From NCBI GenBank assembly GCA_012845835.1, contig JABAKD010000021.1, positions 8,784,006 through 8,848,005 on the forward strand: a DNA stretch of 64,000 nucleotides. Reading direction: 5' to 3'. Shown here one piece after another: positions 1-9,329 of this stretch (its first letter is position 1; the number at the start of each line of letters is the position of its first letter). The translations under genes and the position numbers were made by a program. This DNA comes from Undaria pinnatifida. Lineage: Eukaryota; Sar; Phaeophyceae; Laminariales; Alariaceae. A model generated the notes under the pieces. The model searched no databases, was not told where the DNA came from, and worked only from the letters and a program-made list of their open reading frames with translations.

Positions 1-190
1 TTTAACCTGCACTATTGCGGGGCGCACCGCGGTGCCTAACCTGCACTGTAGCGGGATCTGCCTCAATATTGCAGGTCCTGCACTATCGAGGGCGCTGTCT
101 GTGTCCAGAGATTTTACCTGCACTATACCGGGCACCTGCACTATTCAACCTGCACTACAGAGGGCCCAGTACTGTACTACAAGTACAAGT
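1..190. repeat. Degenerate tandem repeat, CCTGCACTAT core
   Basis: The words CCTGCACTAT and close variants recur about every 25-35 bases, usually followed by a G-rich tail such as GCGGGG or CGAGGGC. The copies are too diverged for an exact period. No coding signal stands out, and short open frames here simply read through the repeat. Confidence 0.6.
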
Positions 191-194
191 ACCA

Positions 195-252
195 ACAACG
201 CAGCTTGCAAAGATGAGTATTGACCCTAAATTCGTCGAAGTCACAGCTTGAC
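195..252 (-). repeat. Terminal fragment of family A repeat
   Basis: The segment containing CAGCTTGCAAAGATGAG and then TCGTCGAAGTCACAGCTTG matches one end of the interspersed family A seen best at 4,530-4,580 and 30,190-30,240. It is more diverged than those copies. Forward orientation of family A is defined here as starting with ACACTCCAGCTGTGAG. Confidence 0.55.
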
Positions 253-464
253 GTCCTTGAAACATTTTTTTAAAGTGTATGATCCCTCTATAAGTGTGTT
301 TTTTTTATTCTGAAATTTTTCCCAAGCGCGGTCGGGGTCAGGGTTGGCAGGGATTTGGGTAGGGTTTGCGTTTGGCGCAGCAGCTTCTTGCATCCTAGAA
401 CTACTATGGCAGCACTAGTTGCAAGCGCAGCGCAGAGTCACCCCACGCTGGGGGGGGGTACAGC

Positions 465-905
465 AGATTCTAAGAATTTTCTGAGCTCCTAACGCGAGGA
501 GCCAAAAAAGAAATATCACCCGACCTAACTAAACATGCCTTCGAAGACCCTCTTCGTCGTTCGCGCAACCCGATCAAAACGTTTCTACTGTAGCATGCGC
601 TATGTATTGTAGTCCTCGAAGAATCCCCCGTCCCCCCCCCCCCCCCGTCCCCCCCCCCCCCCCCCGCCCCCCCCCCCCCCATCCCCCCCCCCCCCCGTCC
701 CCCTCCCCCCCATCCCCCCCCCCCCCCTCCCCCCCCCCCCCCTCCCCCCCCCCCCCTCACCCCCCCCCCCCTCACCGTAAAAATGATCGTTTCTAGCCGA
801 TAGTTCGAGTGGAATCGAGGAGCTGAACCGGTCCGAAGGAACGCTAGGCCCAAAAAAAAGCGCGAAACATTTACTGTTGCTACGTACCGTACCGTGGGAT
901 GCCTC
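465..905 (+). mobile_element. MITE-like family J copy with a poly(C) expansion
   Basis: Both sides match the element at 46,495-46,808: TTTCTGAGCTCCTAACGCGAGGAGC near the left end (split here as TTTCTGAGCTCC and CGAGGAGC), then a segment with CATGCCTTCGAAGACC, and on the right GAGGAGCTGAACCGGTCCGAA. Between them lies about 150 bases of nearly pure C broken by single T, G or A (631-776). The 46.5 kb copy lacks this C block, so it expanded within this copy. No protein is encoded. Proline- and glycine-rich open frames here are products of the C run. Confidence 0.6.
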
Positions 906-1020
906 GCCGCACCATGATGGTGATGGTTCGCGCGCTTGATACGCGCTCACGGCATTCGGGTGAGAGGAGAGGTCCCGACCCAACCAGAAAAGCCCAAGCC
1001 CTAACGTAGCCCCAAAAATG

Positions 1021-1175
1021 TTGGGGTTGGGATCAGGGTGGGCGGTGGGACTGTCAGGGCTGGCCAATCAAAATGGAGAGGTGCGGCCTGTGTTGGGGTT
1101 GGGATCAGGGTGCGCGGTGGGACTGTCAGGGTTGGCCAATCAAAATGGAGAGGTGTGGCCTATGTTGGGGTTGGA
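1021..1175. repeat. 72-bp tandem duplication
   Basis: Two units, beginning at 1,021 and 1,093, each start TTGGGGTTGGGATCAGGGTG and contain GGCCAATCAAAATGGAGAGG. They differ at only a few positions, and a truncated third unit starts at 1,165. A CCAAT box is embedded in each unit, but no gene can be tied to it. Confidence 0.8.
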
Positions 1176-1560
1176 CCGGCAACGCCTTTTTTCATTCACC
1201 CTAAAACAGAACACCCAAACATAAAAGACCTTGGTAGCAGCGTGCGTGCGCGTGCGCGCGTGCGTGTGTGCGGCTTGCAGGTTTTTTGTTTGCTGCAGCT
1301 GTTAGGATTTGATTTGAGGGAGGAGGCCTCGTCTGAAAGGGTGAACGGTTAGGGCTACGGTAAACGCCCTTATTCTTGGGACGATTTTTTCAGAATAGCT
1401 GATTCTGTAATGGAGAGCACCGTAAAAAAAATAACCGAATTTTTCGAAAACTTATGGTAATAAGAAGTTTTTCTTGTTTTTCGTTGTTGTTCGTGTATCT
1501 ATCGTGAAGTAACTCGAGCGGTTGGGTTCCACGTGAATATGATATCTGGCAGGGGTAGGG
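1176..1560. other. No gene seen
   Basis: This is mixed-composition DNA with a short GTGCGC alternating run near 1,246-1,272. No recognised repeat or coding exon is apparent. Confidence 0.4.
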
Positions 1561-1569
1561 TTAGGTTTT

Positions 1570-1872
1570 AAGGTTACGGTTACGGTTACGGTTAGGGCAA
1601 GGTTACGGTTACGGTTATGGTTACGGCAGGTTTACGGTTACTGTTACGGTTACGGTTACGGTTAGGGTTACTGTTGCGATTACGGTTACTGTTACGGTTA
1701 CGGGCACGGTTACGGTTACGGTTACGGTTGCGGTTACGGTTGCGGTTGCGGTCACGGTTACGGTTACGGTTACGGTTACGGTTGCGGTCACGGTTACGGT
1801 TACGGTTACGGTTAGGGCAGGGTTACGGTTACGCGGTTGCGGTTACGGTTACGGTTACGGTTACAGTTACGT
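1570..1872 (+). repeat. Telomere-like hexamer array (GGTTAC)n
   Basis: About 300 bases are built from GGTTAC with scattered GGTTAG, GGTTGC and GGTCAC variants. The permutation TTACGG differs by one base from the TTAGGG telomere repeat, and genuine GGTTAG units occur at the edges. The Leu/Arg open frame across it is a simple-repeat artefact. It could be an interstitial telomere-derived array or an independently expanded hexamer. Confidence 0.85.
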
Positions 1873-1956
1873 TTACGATGGATTCGATGTGAGTCGACGA
1901 AGGAAGAAATAACTGGAATCTTCCCGCGATAAAAACGAAGGCACGTACCGCAGTGG

Positions 1957-2990
1957 GAGGGGGGGGGGGACGTACTCATTTCTTGCTTGCCTTAGTCCTT
2001 TGACCATTGACCACGCATCTCTTTCGAGACGGAACACCGTTCCTACTCCTAATAGAGAGACCTCCAACATTTGGGCGCTCATTACGCTTCTTCCAAATAT
2101 TACATTGAAACTGTTCGCTTATCCTATCCCCGTCCTGTTTCGCCGTCTGCGGCCACCATCTATCTCCTAGGATGGCGATCGTTTTCTCGCTGCTCTCTAG
2201 TCTGCCAAACTGTTCCATGTCACATAGGTCTAGTTTCCTTATCTCCTCCTCTAACGTATCCCATCCCTCCTTGGGCATTTCATATTCTCCTACTATGTGA
2301 GCCCTACTCTCTATTGTGCAAACACGAGCACGTATTTATAGCCACGTCCTCCTCCTCCCGACTACTGGTATATCTTTCTTGATTCTGATAGGTCCAGGTC
2401 CCCTACACGAAATCACAGTTTCAGTTTTTTTGCGTAATCCATTGGGCCGTGCACATACGTTTTCATTCCAATATCTTCCCTCAACCCCTCGTATATCTCG
2501 AAGTGGTTCTCCTCTTTCACCTTATTTCTTAGCGCTTGCCTTTCCCTTTCTTCTATCATTTATGTTACTTCTGCCTTGGCCCGCCAAACGTCTCTATAGA
2601 CAGGATGTAAAAAAAAAATAAAAAAAAATAGACAGGATGTAGTACCTCTTTTTGGTCTCCCCCTAAATCCTTCCATATTGTCTCGACTACGTTATCCCAT
2701 CTTATTCCAGCTTGCCCTTTTGTTATTTTCTCCCGTACAGCATTATCAACTATGTATGGCTGGCAACCTCTTTTCTGGAATATCACTTACTTTACATTGC
2801 CATTTCAACTTCTTCACGTCTCGGTTTTAAATGGGTGCATTCCTAGTTCTGCTCTACTGATGATGTATAGCTCGTCGTACTTGAGCATCCCAGCATCTTT
2901 TCAGCTGCTTGTCATCTGCACTGTTTCCAGCTGTTTAACGAGCTTCGCGTTCCCTTCCCATACTTCTCCTGCACACTGTTGACTTTGCAA
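1957..2990 (-). mobile_element. LINE 3' fragment, copy 1 (5'-truncated)
   Basis: Read on the minus strand this is the C-terminal end of a non-LTR retrotransposon ORF, the same family as 19,612-20,595. Recognisable pieces are KLVKQLETVQ (about 2,920), RAELG (about 2,840), AGIRWDNVVETIWKDLGG (about 2,690) and CDMEQFGRLESSEKTIA plus RWWPQTAKQDGDRIS (2,130-2,230). Several frames are needed, so it is decayed. The core RT domain lies upstream of what remains. The 3' end reads AAATGAGTAC and is followed by a C-rich tract on the minus strand (poly-G on the plus strand, 1,957-1,969). An inserted A/T-rich duplication interrupts it near 2,605-2,640. Confidence 0.8.
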
Positions 2991-3318
2991 TGGTGCAATC
3001 ACATCAATCAGAATACATCCAATCACATCAATCAGAATACATCTACAATTAATCCTAGTGTCAAGGTACGAGTCTGTTTGGATCGAATCCATCCGGGAGA
3101 GGGGGAGGAGAAGAGCCTGCTTAGTGACCCCTGGAGTGAGATACCTCTATTAATAGGGGGGGGGGGGAGAGAATATGGAGAAAGAAAACGTACGAAGAAA
3201 ATAGATGGGATGGGACGAGCAAAAGAAAAAGTCCAGCATCGTCTTCCCTCGTCGGCTCGCGTCGAATTGTGCCTACCCACGCTGCCAGGCTATTAATAGG
3301 CGTTCTCAGCAGTTGATC

Positions 3319-3447
3319 CTTTTTTTTTTTTTTTTTTCTTTTTGCGCTGTTGCAAATAAAATCAAAATCTCACCACGCCGGTGGGAATCGAACCCAAGGA
3401 CCAACGCTAGTAGTATTCGAGGGTAACCACTAGACCACCGGGGCGAT
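3319..3447 (-). mobile_element. tRNA-derived SINE-like element
   Basis: On the minus strand, 3,447 to 3,375 looks like a tRNA: the A box TGGTCTAGTGG and a perfect B box GGTTCGATTCC lie at normal spacing, and the head resembles the Glu/Asp class (GGTGGTCTAGTGGTTA). The anticodon stem does not pair well and the acceptor stem is imperfect, so I do not call a functional tRNA. A short body follows and then a run of about 19 A residues (T at 3,319-3,338 on the plus strand), as expected for a SINE tail. A possible second, partial head is at 55,070-55,112. Confidence 0.55.
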
Positions 3448-3599
3448 ATACTTGAAAAAAAAAAGGGAAAACAAGTGACAGACCGACCGATGTCAGCCTC
3501 TAATGGAGCGCCGCGTTCCTTATTGTGAGCGCCGCAATACGCATGTACGGGCTTGGGGCTGCAGAATGACCTAGACACAGGTATTCATTGACGGAATTG

Positions 3600-3790
3600 T
3601 AACATTGTACGGCGTACCAGGTACTCAGTAGTGGTGTATGGTGGTTCAAAAGAAGATTGGACTGCACGCTAGCTTTCTCCCGTGACCGACAGCGGACGTG
3701 GAGCCGGTTTTGGTTGAAGAGATGTGCCGCTTTCCCTAAGGCGCGTTTCATAGGCCTGTAGTTCACTGAAGATTGTGTTCGTATGACCAA
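3600..3790 (+). repeat. Dispersed duplicate of 4,600-4,815 segment
   Basis: The segment shares GGTTCAAA-GAAGATTGGACT, the run GTGCCGCTTTCCCTAAGGCG and CATGGGCCTG-like words, in the same order, with 4,600-4,815. No coding function was recognised. It abuts the family-A copy to its right. Confidence 0.65.
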
Positions 3791-3889
3791 AAATTGCAGT
3801 CATGATCTTCGCGGGATGCAAACGCAACAAGGCGTATTGTACGTGTTCGTGATACTTCGGTATATAGTTCTTTTTTTTTTTTTTTTTTT

Positions 3890-4590
3890 CCTCGCTGTTT
3901 TTTGCTTAAACGCACCACCTAATATCGAAATCCGCCAGAGTAATAAACACTTCCACGCCCTGGATATCGCCTCGTTATCGTTTCAGAGCCGTCCATGCCG
4001 CTGCTGCAATTCCCACCCACCCCCGTCCCCAACGCCCTCTCCTTCCCCACCACCCGCACCATCGCCTAGACCTAGCACCACGCGTATAGCAAACCCCTAC
4101 ATCTATGCGACCTAAAGCCTTCCCCCCCCGCCCCCCGCCCCCCCCCGCCACATTCCCCCCCCCTCCCCCACAAGAAGGATTTATAGTTTCCACGCACAAA
4201 TTGACCTGCCCCGCCCGTCCCTTCCCCCCCCTCCCCCCCTCCCGCCCCCCTTTTGATCAAAATCAGGCCCCCACGTCCTTAAAAACTCCGCCCTTCCCTC
4301 ACCGGTTATCCGACTTACAGGATTCACTTGATAAACTGATGCATTTCCTTCCACAGCTGTCCGATTTTGTCCCCCTCAGAAACGGGTTTTATAGTTTCCG
4401 CGCACAGACTGCCTAACATCACCCTGTTGACCCTGATAGCTACACTGTAGTTGGAAGGGGAGTCGCCGACCTATATCCTTAATGAGGACACACAACCCGT
4501 AATGCGCGCGATCGGAGTATCGCACACAGCTTGCAAAGATGAGTTTCGACGAAATATTCGATCTCACAGCTGGAGTGTATTTTAATTTAT
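3890..4590 (-). repeat. Family A repeat, nearly full copy
   Basis: This is one of the longest copies of an interspersed family also found at 28,928-30,252, 30,965-31,775, 31,805-32,290, 62,485-62,714 and 62,725-63,255. Ordered landmarks on the plus strand are CCTAATATCGAAATCCGCCA, TAGACCTAGCACCACGCGTA, several poly(C) tracts, CAGCTGTCCGATTTTGTCCC, GGAGTCGCCGACCTATATCC and TTCGATCTCACAGCTGGAGT. There is no long reading frame, and the family appears non-autonomous. The poly(C) tracts fall at the same internal places in each copy, so they belong to the family. Confidence 0.8.
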
Positions 4591-4599
4591 ATAGTATAT

Positions 4600-4815
4600 A
4601 TATACCAGGTATGCTGGTAGTTCGAAGAATATTGGACTGGACGTTAGCTTTCTTGAAAAGACCGATACCCCGGTGGTTCAAAGAAAGATTGGACTCAACG
4701 TTAGCGTTCTTCAACGACCGACTGCGAACGTGGAGCAGGCTTTGGTTCAGGATTTGTGCCGCTTTCCCTAAGGCGTGCCAGTATTTCATGGGCCTGGAAT
4801 TTGCTGGAAAAAATT
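4600..4815 (+). repeat. Second copy of 3,600-3,790 duplicate, with internal repeat
   Basis: The phrase AGATTGGACT...ACGTTAGC occurs twice in this copy (about 4,630 and 4,690), so the unit itself is partly duplicated. The end shares CTTTCCCTAAGGCG with 3,725-3,750. No function is inferred. Confidence 0.6.
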
Positions 4816-5332
4816 GTACTCCGGAGTATTTCGTACGAGCACAGCTGCTGCGAAAATTTACATACTTTTTCAAAACAGCCCCCCCCCCCAAAAAAAAAGA
4901 AAAAACAACAACAACAACAAAAAACAAAAAAACGAAAAAAAATGTACCGGCACGAAGCAGATATACAGCAGTATATGGCCAGCGCGGCCCCTTCATTTTG
5001 TCCCGCTGTAAGAAGTGCATCCCCGTTGTCGAAGCCTAAGCTGTTGGAGTTAGCATGGGGTCATCATGTTCGATACGCCGTGGTATCACAGAAGGGGTAT
5101 CTACCGCACGGACCGTGTATATATATAGCACATTCCTCTCGGATGAGGTTTCGTGTGCCGATTTTTCTGCAGAGACTCGGTAGAGTCTAAGCGCCGAGCG
5201 ACACATGTGTCGTGTCTACGGGAAGGTCTGGACGACAATCCTCCCAAAGCCGCCAGCCACCGTTCTTTTTCGTGCCGCGCTGGTTTCGGAGTAAACCGGC
5301 TCAGCATTTCATCCTGGGGGGGGGGGGGGGGG
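4816..5332. other. No gene seen; C and A runs
   Basis: The segment holds a poly(C)-poly(A) block (4,880-4,940) with CAA triplets, then mixed DNA, and a run of about 17 G at 5,317-5,332. Nothing recognisable as a gene. Confidence 0.4.
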
Positions 5333-5440
5333 TTATACACTAACACTAACACAGTCATACACACTGTCATATACACTGTCATATACACCGTCATATACAC
5401 TGCTGTCATATACACTTGTCATGTACACTGTCATGTACGG
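5333..5440. repeat. 11-13 bp minisatellite, TGTCATATACAC
   Basis: About eight imperfect copies of TGTCATATACAC run from the end of a poly(G) tract. The periodic MTVYMTVYMT frame on the minus strand comes only from this repeat. Confidence 0.8.
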
Positions 5441-5504
5441 TAGCCCTGTGGATCAATCAAGTGCAATCCGGAGATGGATAGCGGTGAAAATGACCCGTTA
5501 AACC

Positions 5505-5860
5505 AAAAATGGGAGGGAGCCTTTTCCTAAGCTTCGCTCGTATGACCGAGGCGGTAGGAGAGGCGGTAGGAGAGGCGGTAGGCGGGGGGGGGGGGGTGGT
5601 ACCTTCTTTTTCCGCTTCTACTGCGTTTGAGCCACTCGCCCGAGTGAGTTCTCTCTGTACCTCGCAGCAAAACACTCTCCACCCGGTTTTGTTGTCGAGG
5701 CACAGCTAACCATCCCATGGCGGTGTCGTATCGCGAAGAAAAGAAGTTAAGACCGCAAAGGAACGGAGGGGGGGAACTCGCGCGAGTGAGCCGGACAGAC
5801 GCACTGAAAAATGAGGGCCCAAAAGTGGCCCCCCACCGTACGAGTAGTGAGTAGTAGTAG
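5505..5860 (+). repeat. Family D repeat copy
   Basis: Matches 57,810-58,130 in order: a (GAGGCGGTAG)n expansion, GAGCCACTCGC-CGAGTGAG, GTGGTACCT, GAGACCGC/AAGACCGC-AAAGGAAC, CTCGCGCGAGTGAG and finally a CCCCCCACCGTA end. The palindromic word CTCGCGCGAGTGA also appears in the K repeats at 26,970 and 28,380. It is probably a non-autonomous DNA element, but clear terminal repeats were not resolved. Confidence 0.5.
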
Positions 5861-5908
5861 TAGTAGTAGTGGTTCTAGCGTTGGGCTGCGAAAGCAACTG
5901 AGTTAAAT

Positions 5909-6003
5909 CGACACACGACGCGTATGAAAATACGTGGAAGTGTGGTGAGCTAAAGCTTTATTTTTCCCCATCCGCCGGAGGATAAAAAAAAAAAAAAAAA
6001 AAA
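5909..6003 (+). mobile_element. Tiny poly(A)-tailed retroposon, copy 1
   Basis: A 75-nt body starting CGACACACGACGCGTATG and ending CCGCCGGAGGAT is followed by about 20 A. An almost identical 77-nt body with its own A tail is at 56,365-56,456, where a 12-bp target duplication proves insertion. Both copies begin at the same base, so this appears to be the full length. The A tail here abuts a (GTA)n array that hides any target duplication. The body contains ATTTTT flanked on its 3' side by an ATCC...GGAT hairpin. Confidence 0.75.
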
Positions 6004-6140
6004 GTAGTAGTAGTAGTAGTAGTAGCAGTAGTAGTAATAGTAGTAGTAGTAGTAGTAGTAGTAGCAGTAGTAGTAGTAGTAGTAGCAGCAGTAGTAGTAG
6101 TAGTAGTAGTTGTAGTAGTAGTAGTAGTAGTAGCAGTAGC

Positions 6141-6172
<32 letters not shown>

Positions 6173-6215
6173 TAGTAGTAGTAGTGGTAATATTATTAGC
6201 AGTAGTAGTAGTGGT
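6004..6215. repeat. (GTA)n microsatellite
   Basis: Roughly 210 bases of GTA with GCA, GTG and ATA interruptions start immediately after the retroposon A tail. A shorter GTA run lies at 5,850-5,872, upstream of the retroposon, so the insertion may have been near or into this microsatellite. Confidence 0.9.
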
Positions 6216-6269
6216 AGTAGCCTTGCTACGTGCACTAGTTGCCTTCGGACGACGAAGGTATTTATTACT

Positions 6270-6465
6270 TTTGAGTCTTACTACGGTAGCCCCCCCCGAA
6301 CTTTTCTTCAACGAACTCGCCGGTTTCAACACCAGCTCCCGCGGTCGCGTCTCCTGAAATGCGGTGTCGCTCGACACCCCGACGTCATCGATCGATAGAC
6401 CCTTGCACGCAGGGAAATGTATGGATACTTATTTTCAATAGTGTCCTTCCTTGCGTCGAGCAGCC

Positions 6466-6503
<38 letters not shown>

Positions 6504-6555
6504 ACGTTCGTTCAAGAAAATCGCGGGTTTTGGCGGGGGCTATCGTAGGATAACA
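6270..6555 (+). mobile_element. MITE family C copy
   Basis: The left end TTACTACGGTAGCCCCCC and right end GGGGGCTATCGTAGGA are inverted repeats. The interior matches 14,365-14,660 and 30,638-30,885 in order: AACGAACTCGCC, CAGCTCCCGCGGTC, CCCCGACGTCATCGATCGAT, CTTCCTTGCGTCGAGCAG. A (GAT)n tract has expanded inside at 6,467-6,503. No transposase is encoded. Confidence 0.8.
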
Positions 6556-6830
6556 TCTTCTTTTCTACACATGCGCTGTTGTACGTACACTTCCCATATT
6601 TTTATGAGGCATCCGTCATTATAAAAACCCCCCAACTAAAACACGATGAAAAAAATCTCATGGCCTTCGAGGTATAAAGCGAAAACAAAAAAAAAAAGTC
6701 GCGAAAAAAAAACAAACAAAGGATGGGCTAAGTAAGGAGCATCGAAATTCAGAAAAAAATAACACAACATTTACGTATTGAAAAAAAAAATGCTTCCTTA
6801 TATTGTAGCACTCGTCTTACGGACAAAACG
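6556..6830 (+). mobile_element. Degenerate MITE family B-like copy
   Basis: It contains AAAATCTCATGGCCT and ends TATTGTAGCACTCGTC, matching the family-B interior and right inverted repeat (TATCGTAGCACGCGTC). The left end is unclear where it meets the family-C element. A-rich runs fill the middle. Confidence 0.45.
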
Positions 6831-6939
6831 TACCCCGCCGAATTATAAAAAGTTGTCTAGTATGCTTGGTCCTTGATGCAGAGGTCGAAGCAAACCAGCC
6901 CTGGACCTAATCGTATTTTGAGCGACAGCCAACTCAACC

Positions 6940-7110
6940 CCGCCACCCCCCCCCCCCCCCCCCCCGCCCCCCCACCGCTTGCCTCTCTGTCTTCCTCGTC
7001 AGTCACACCATGTTTCCAGGCGGTCTTTTCCCACGTTGTTGCTCGCGGCATTGTAGGGACGCGAGGGTCTATGATCTGAGCATCATGGCCATGCACAACA
7101 ACGAGTACCC
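6940..7110 (+). mobile_element. Family G 3'-end fragment with C tail
   Basis: GTAGGGACGCGAGGGTCTATG...GCCATGCACAACAACGAGTA runs into a C-rich tract. This is the 3' end of family G as at 9,795-9,850, 17,718-17,770 and 18,575-18,630. A poly(C) run (6,944-6,966) also precedes it, so the truncated copy is bracketed by C tracts. Confidence 0.6.
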
Positions 7111-7344
7111 CCCGCTCCCGCCCCACCACCTCCCGCGTTTTTTCACCTGTCTTAGTCACAGCCTTACCATCTTACCGTGCTTCCAGTCTTAACAGCTCCC
7201 GTTTCCACCTTACGCCCTCCCCCCCTCCCCCCTCTCCCCTTTCTCCCTTCTCTGCCCCCCTCCCCGCCCATATACCCTCCCCGCCCTTACGGTCCCCCCC
7301 CCCCCCCCCCGCATCTCCCCCCCCCGCATCTCTCCCTATAACAG
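7111..7344 (+). other. C/T-rich tract leading to a possible 3' splice site
   Basis: More than 150 bases of mostly pyrimidine end in CCCTATAACAG at 7,344, a plausible polypyrimidine tract and AG acceptor for the open frame that follows. It could equally be the C-rich tail of the family-G fragment just upstream. Confidence 0.35.
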
Positions 7345-8164
7345 CCACCTAGCCGAATCCTTCACGTGCTTCGAAGTGCTCACAAAGGGGGTGGGTCCCG
7401 CGTGCCTCCTCCTCGTCGTGCTCAGCCGCGGCATCCGCCTCGAGCCCTCCATCTCTGTCAAACCCGCGGCCGCGATAGCTCTCGCAACGCTTATTATAGA
7501 GCCCGCGGTCACCGCGCTCATCCTCAGCAACGCTTACGGCGTGGGCGCGAGCGTAGGCGCGGCTGTAGCCGAAGCTGCAGGGATAGCATTAGCCGGAGGC
7601 GCAGCCGCGGGGGGAGGCGGGGCCGCGGGGGGTGGCTTTGCGGGACGCCTTCTGTTCGGTAAGCTTTTGTTTCGGAGACACAGGAGGGCCGCAGCGACCG
7701 CCGCCGCCGCCGCTACCGCAGCGATAAACCGCGCGCGATGGCTTACAGCGGGCGCGCAGATAGCCCTCTGGGTTGCGGTAACCCTAGCGTACGCGCGGCT
7801 GTCTCTGCGCATCCTGCGCTCGAGTGTGGGCTCCCGGAGGACCGTGGCGAGCTACCTGGCTGCGCTGCGAGCGCTGGCCGCGAAGAAACGCGGGAGCGGG
7901 AGCTGGCTGGTAAGGACGTTTAACAACAACCAATCATCGAGGAGCTTACATGGAGGAGCGGATGAGGCGTGGATGCGGGGGGGGGACGGGGGGGGGCATT
8001 CGCGGGCGAGGGCGCATAGCTTGCTCGGCTCTTTGTATGAGCGCTTGGCGGGAGGAGGGAGAGGTTACGGCCGGGAATCTGGCGAGATGGCGGTATGTGG
8101 TCGTACAAGCTTGAGTGGTGCGGTAGGGAAGAGAGTGCTGTGGAAACAAATGCGGCTGTTTTAG
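7345..8164 (+). CDS. Candidate terminal exon, Ala/Gly-rich membrane protein
   Basis: The frame is open from about 7,345 to the TAG at 8,164, with no start codon required if an acceptor lies at 7,344; a GTG at 7,376 is the first alternative start. The roughly 270 residues contain a first hydrophobic stretch (LLLVVLS, then AAAIALATLIIEPAVTALIL), an Ala/Gly-rich hydrophobic segment (VGAAVAEAAGIALAGGAAAG), a basic hinge (FRRHRR), another hydrophobic helix (AGAQIALWVAVTLAYA) and an Arg/Gly/Ser-rich tail. Codon third positions are mostly G or C, unlike the surrounding repeats, which supports real coding. No family was recognised. A T-rich stretch follows the stop, and no clear polyadenylation signal was picked out. 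Confidence 0.45.
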
Positions 8165-8379
8165 CTTCTTTTTTTTTTTCTTTCTTCGTCGCTTATTACC
8201 AGTATTTATTATCTTCGCAGAACCTCTACTCGAATAATTGAAAATCGCGGGTGTTTTATTTTACACTAGGCGGTAAAACTCCTTTGGGCGGCGGGTAAAT
8301 CGGTCGGCAGGACTGTAGCGCAGACTACAACTTCCTACCAGGTAGAGCCTATATAAGGCGGGCATTATAATAATAATAA

Positions 8380-8800
8380 GGCGGTCGCTCGATATAAGGC
8401 GGTTGGAATCGGTTGGCGCGACTGCTGTAACTCTGAACTACAACTAACTGCCTATACAAAATACGGCGGCCTGTGCCTACATGCGCAGTAGTGGGGCCTG
8501 TATGAGGCGGTTACAATAAGGCGGCCGCTCGATATAAGGCGGTTGGAAGTGGTTGACGGCAGTAGTGGGGCCTGTATGACGCGGTTACAATAAGGCGGCC
8601 GCTCGATATAAGGCGGTTGGAATTGGTTGATGGCAGTAGTGGGGCCTGTACGAGGCGGTTACAATAAGGCGGCCGCTCGATATAAGGCGGTTGGAATTGG
8701 TTGACGGCAGTAGTGGGGCCTGTATGAGGCGGTTACAATAAGGCGGCCGCTCGATATAAGGCGGTTGGAATTGGTTGACGCGGCTACAACTCTTGAATAC
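8380..8800. repeat. 73-75 bp tandem array
   Basis: Four to five units contain GGCGGCCGCTCGATATAAGG, CGGTTGGAATTGGTTGACGG and AGTAGTGGGGCCTGTATGAG in fixed order. The GATATAAGGCGG word repeats in every unit. Outer units are more diverged. Confidence 0.85.
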
Positions 8801-9325
8801 AACCGCCTATAACACGAATAGGGCGGGCTAGCCTCTCTATATAGGGCGCCCAAAACTCCTTCACACTTTTTTTTTTTCTTTGGTGCCCATCTCCTCTGTT
8901 GTCTTCGCTTTTGTTCCCTAGTCCTTCTCCCTTCCTAGACGTAGCTCAGATACAATAGGGTCACTAGGGTCACTACTAAGCAGGGTCTTCGTCTCCCCCC
9001 TTCCCCCTACGGTACATTTTATGCGTGCCTTCAGTTTTTATCACGAGATAAATTCAGCCTTTTCTTCTGTCGTCAACTCGCATCGACTCGTGCCTCCTTA
9101 CGACACAGCCCCCGCACCAATCTGCATGAAGTCACCATCAACCAAACCTCTTTCGGCTCGCACAATTGAGACCCGCCTCGTCTCCCAGCAAACGTCAGTC
9201 ACCATGCGCCCCCCCCCCCCCCCCCCCCCCGGACCTTCCCTTTTCCATACTTGACATACTTAACATATACAAGGTATATATAATAGTTGGTCTCGGTTGG
9301 CACCGACGCTGTAGAACATTATTTA
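8801..9325. other. No gene seen
   Basis: A T-rich stretch, mixed DNA and a pure C run at 9,209-9,230. The word TTGGTTGGCA(A/C)CGACGCTGTA occurs twice (about 9,295 and 9,345), a 55-bp local duplication at the family G border. Confidence 0.4.
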
Positions 9326-9329
9326 TATG

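Noticed and set aside
470-1067. Gly-rich and Pro-rich frames on both strands
   Set aside because: They arise from the poly(C) expansion inside a family-J element.
1617-1892. Leu/Arg-repeat open frame
   Set aside because: Product of the GGTTAC hexamer array.
3375-3447. Functional tRNA-Glu-like gene on the minus strand
   Set aside because: A and B boxes are good, but the anticodon and acceptor stems do not pair properly and an A tail follows; a SINE head is the better reading.
5903-6377. Poly-Leu and poly-Thr open frames
   Set aside because: Translations of the (GTA)n microsatellite.
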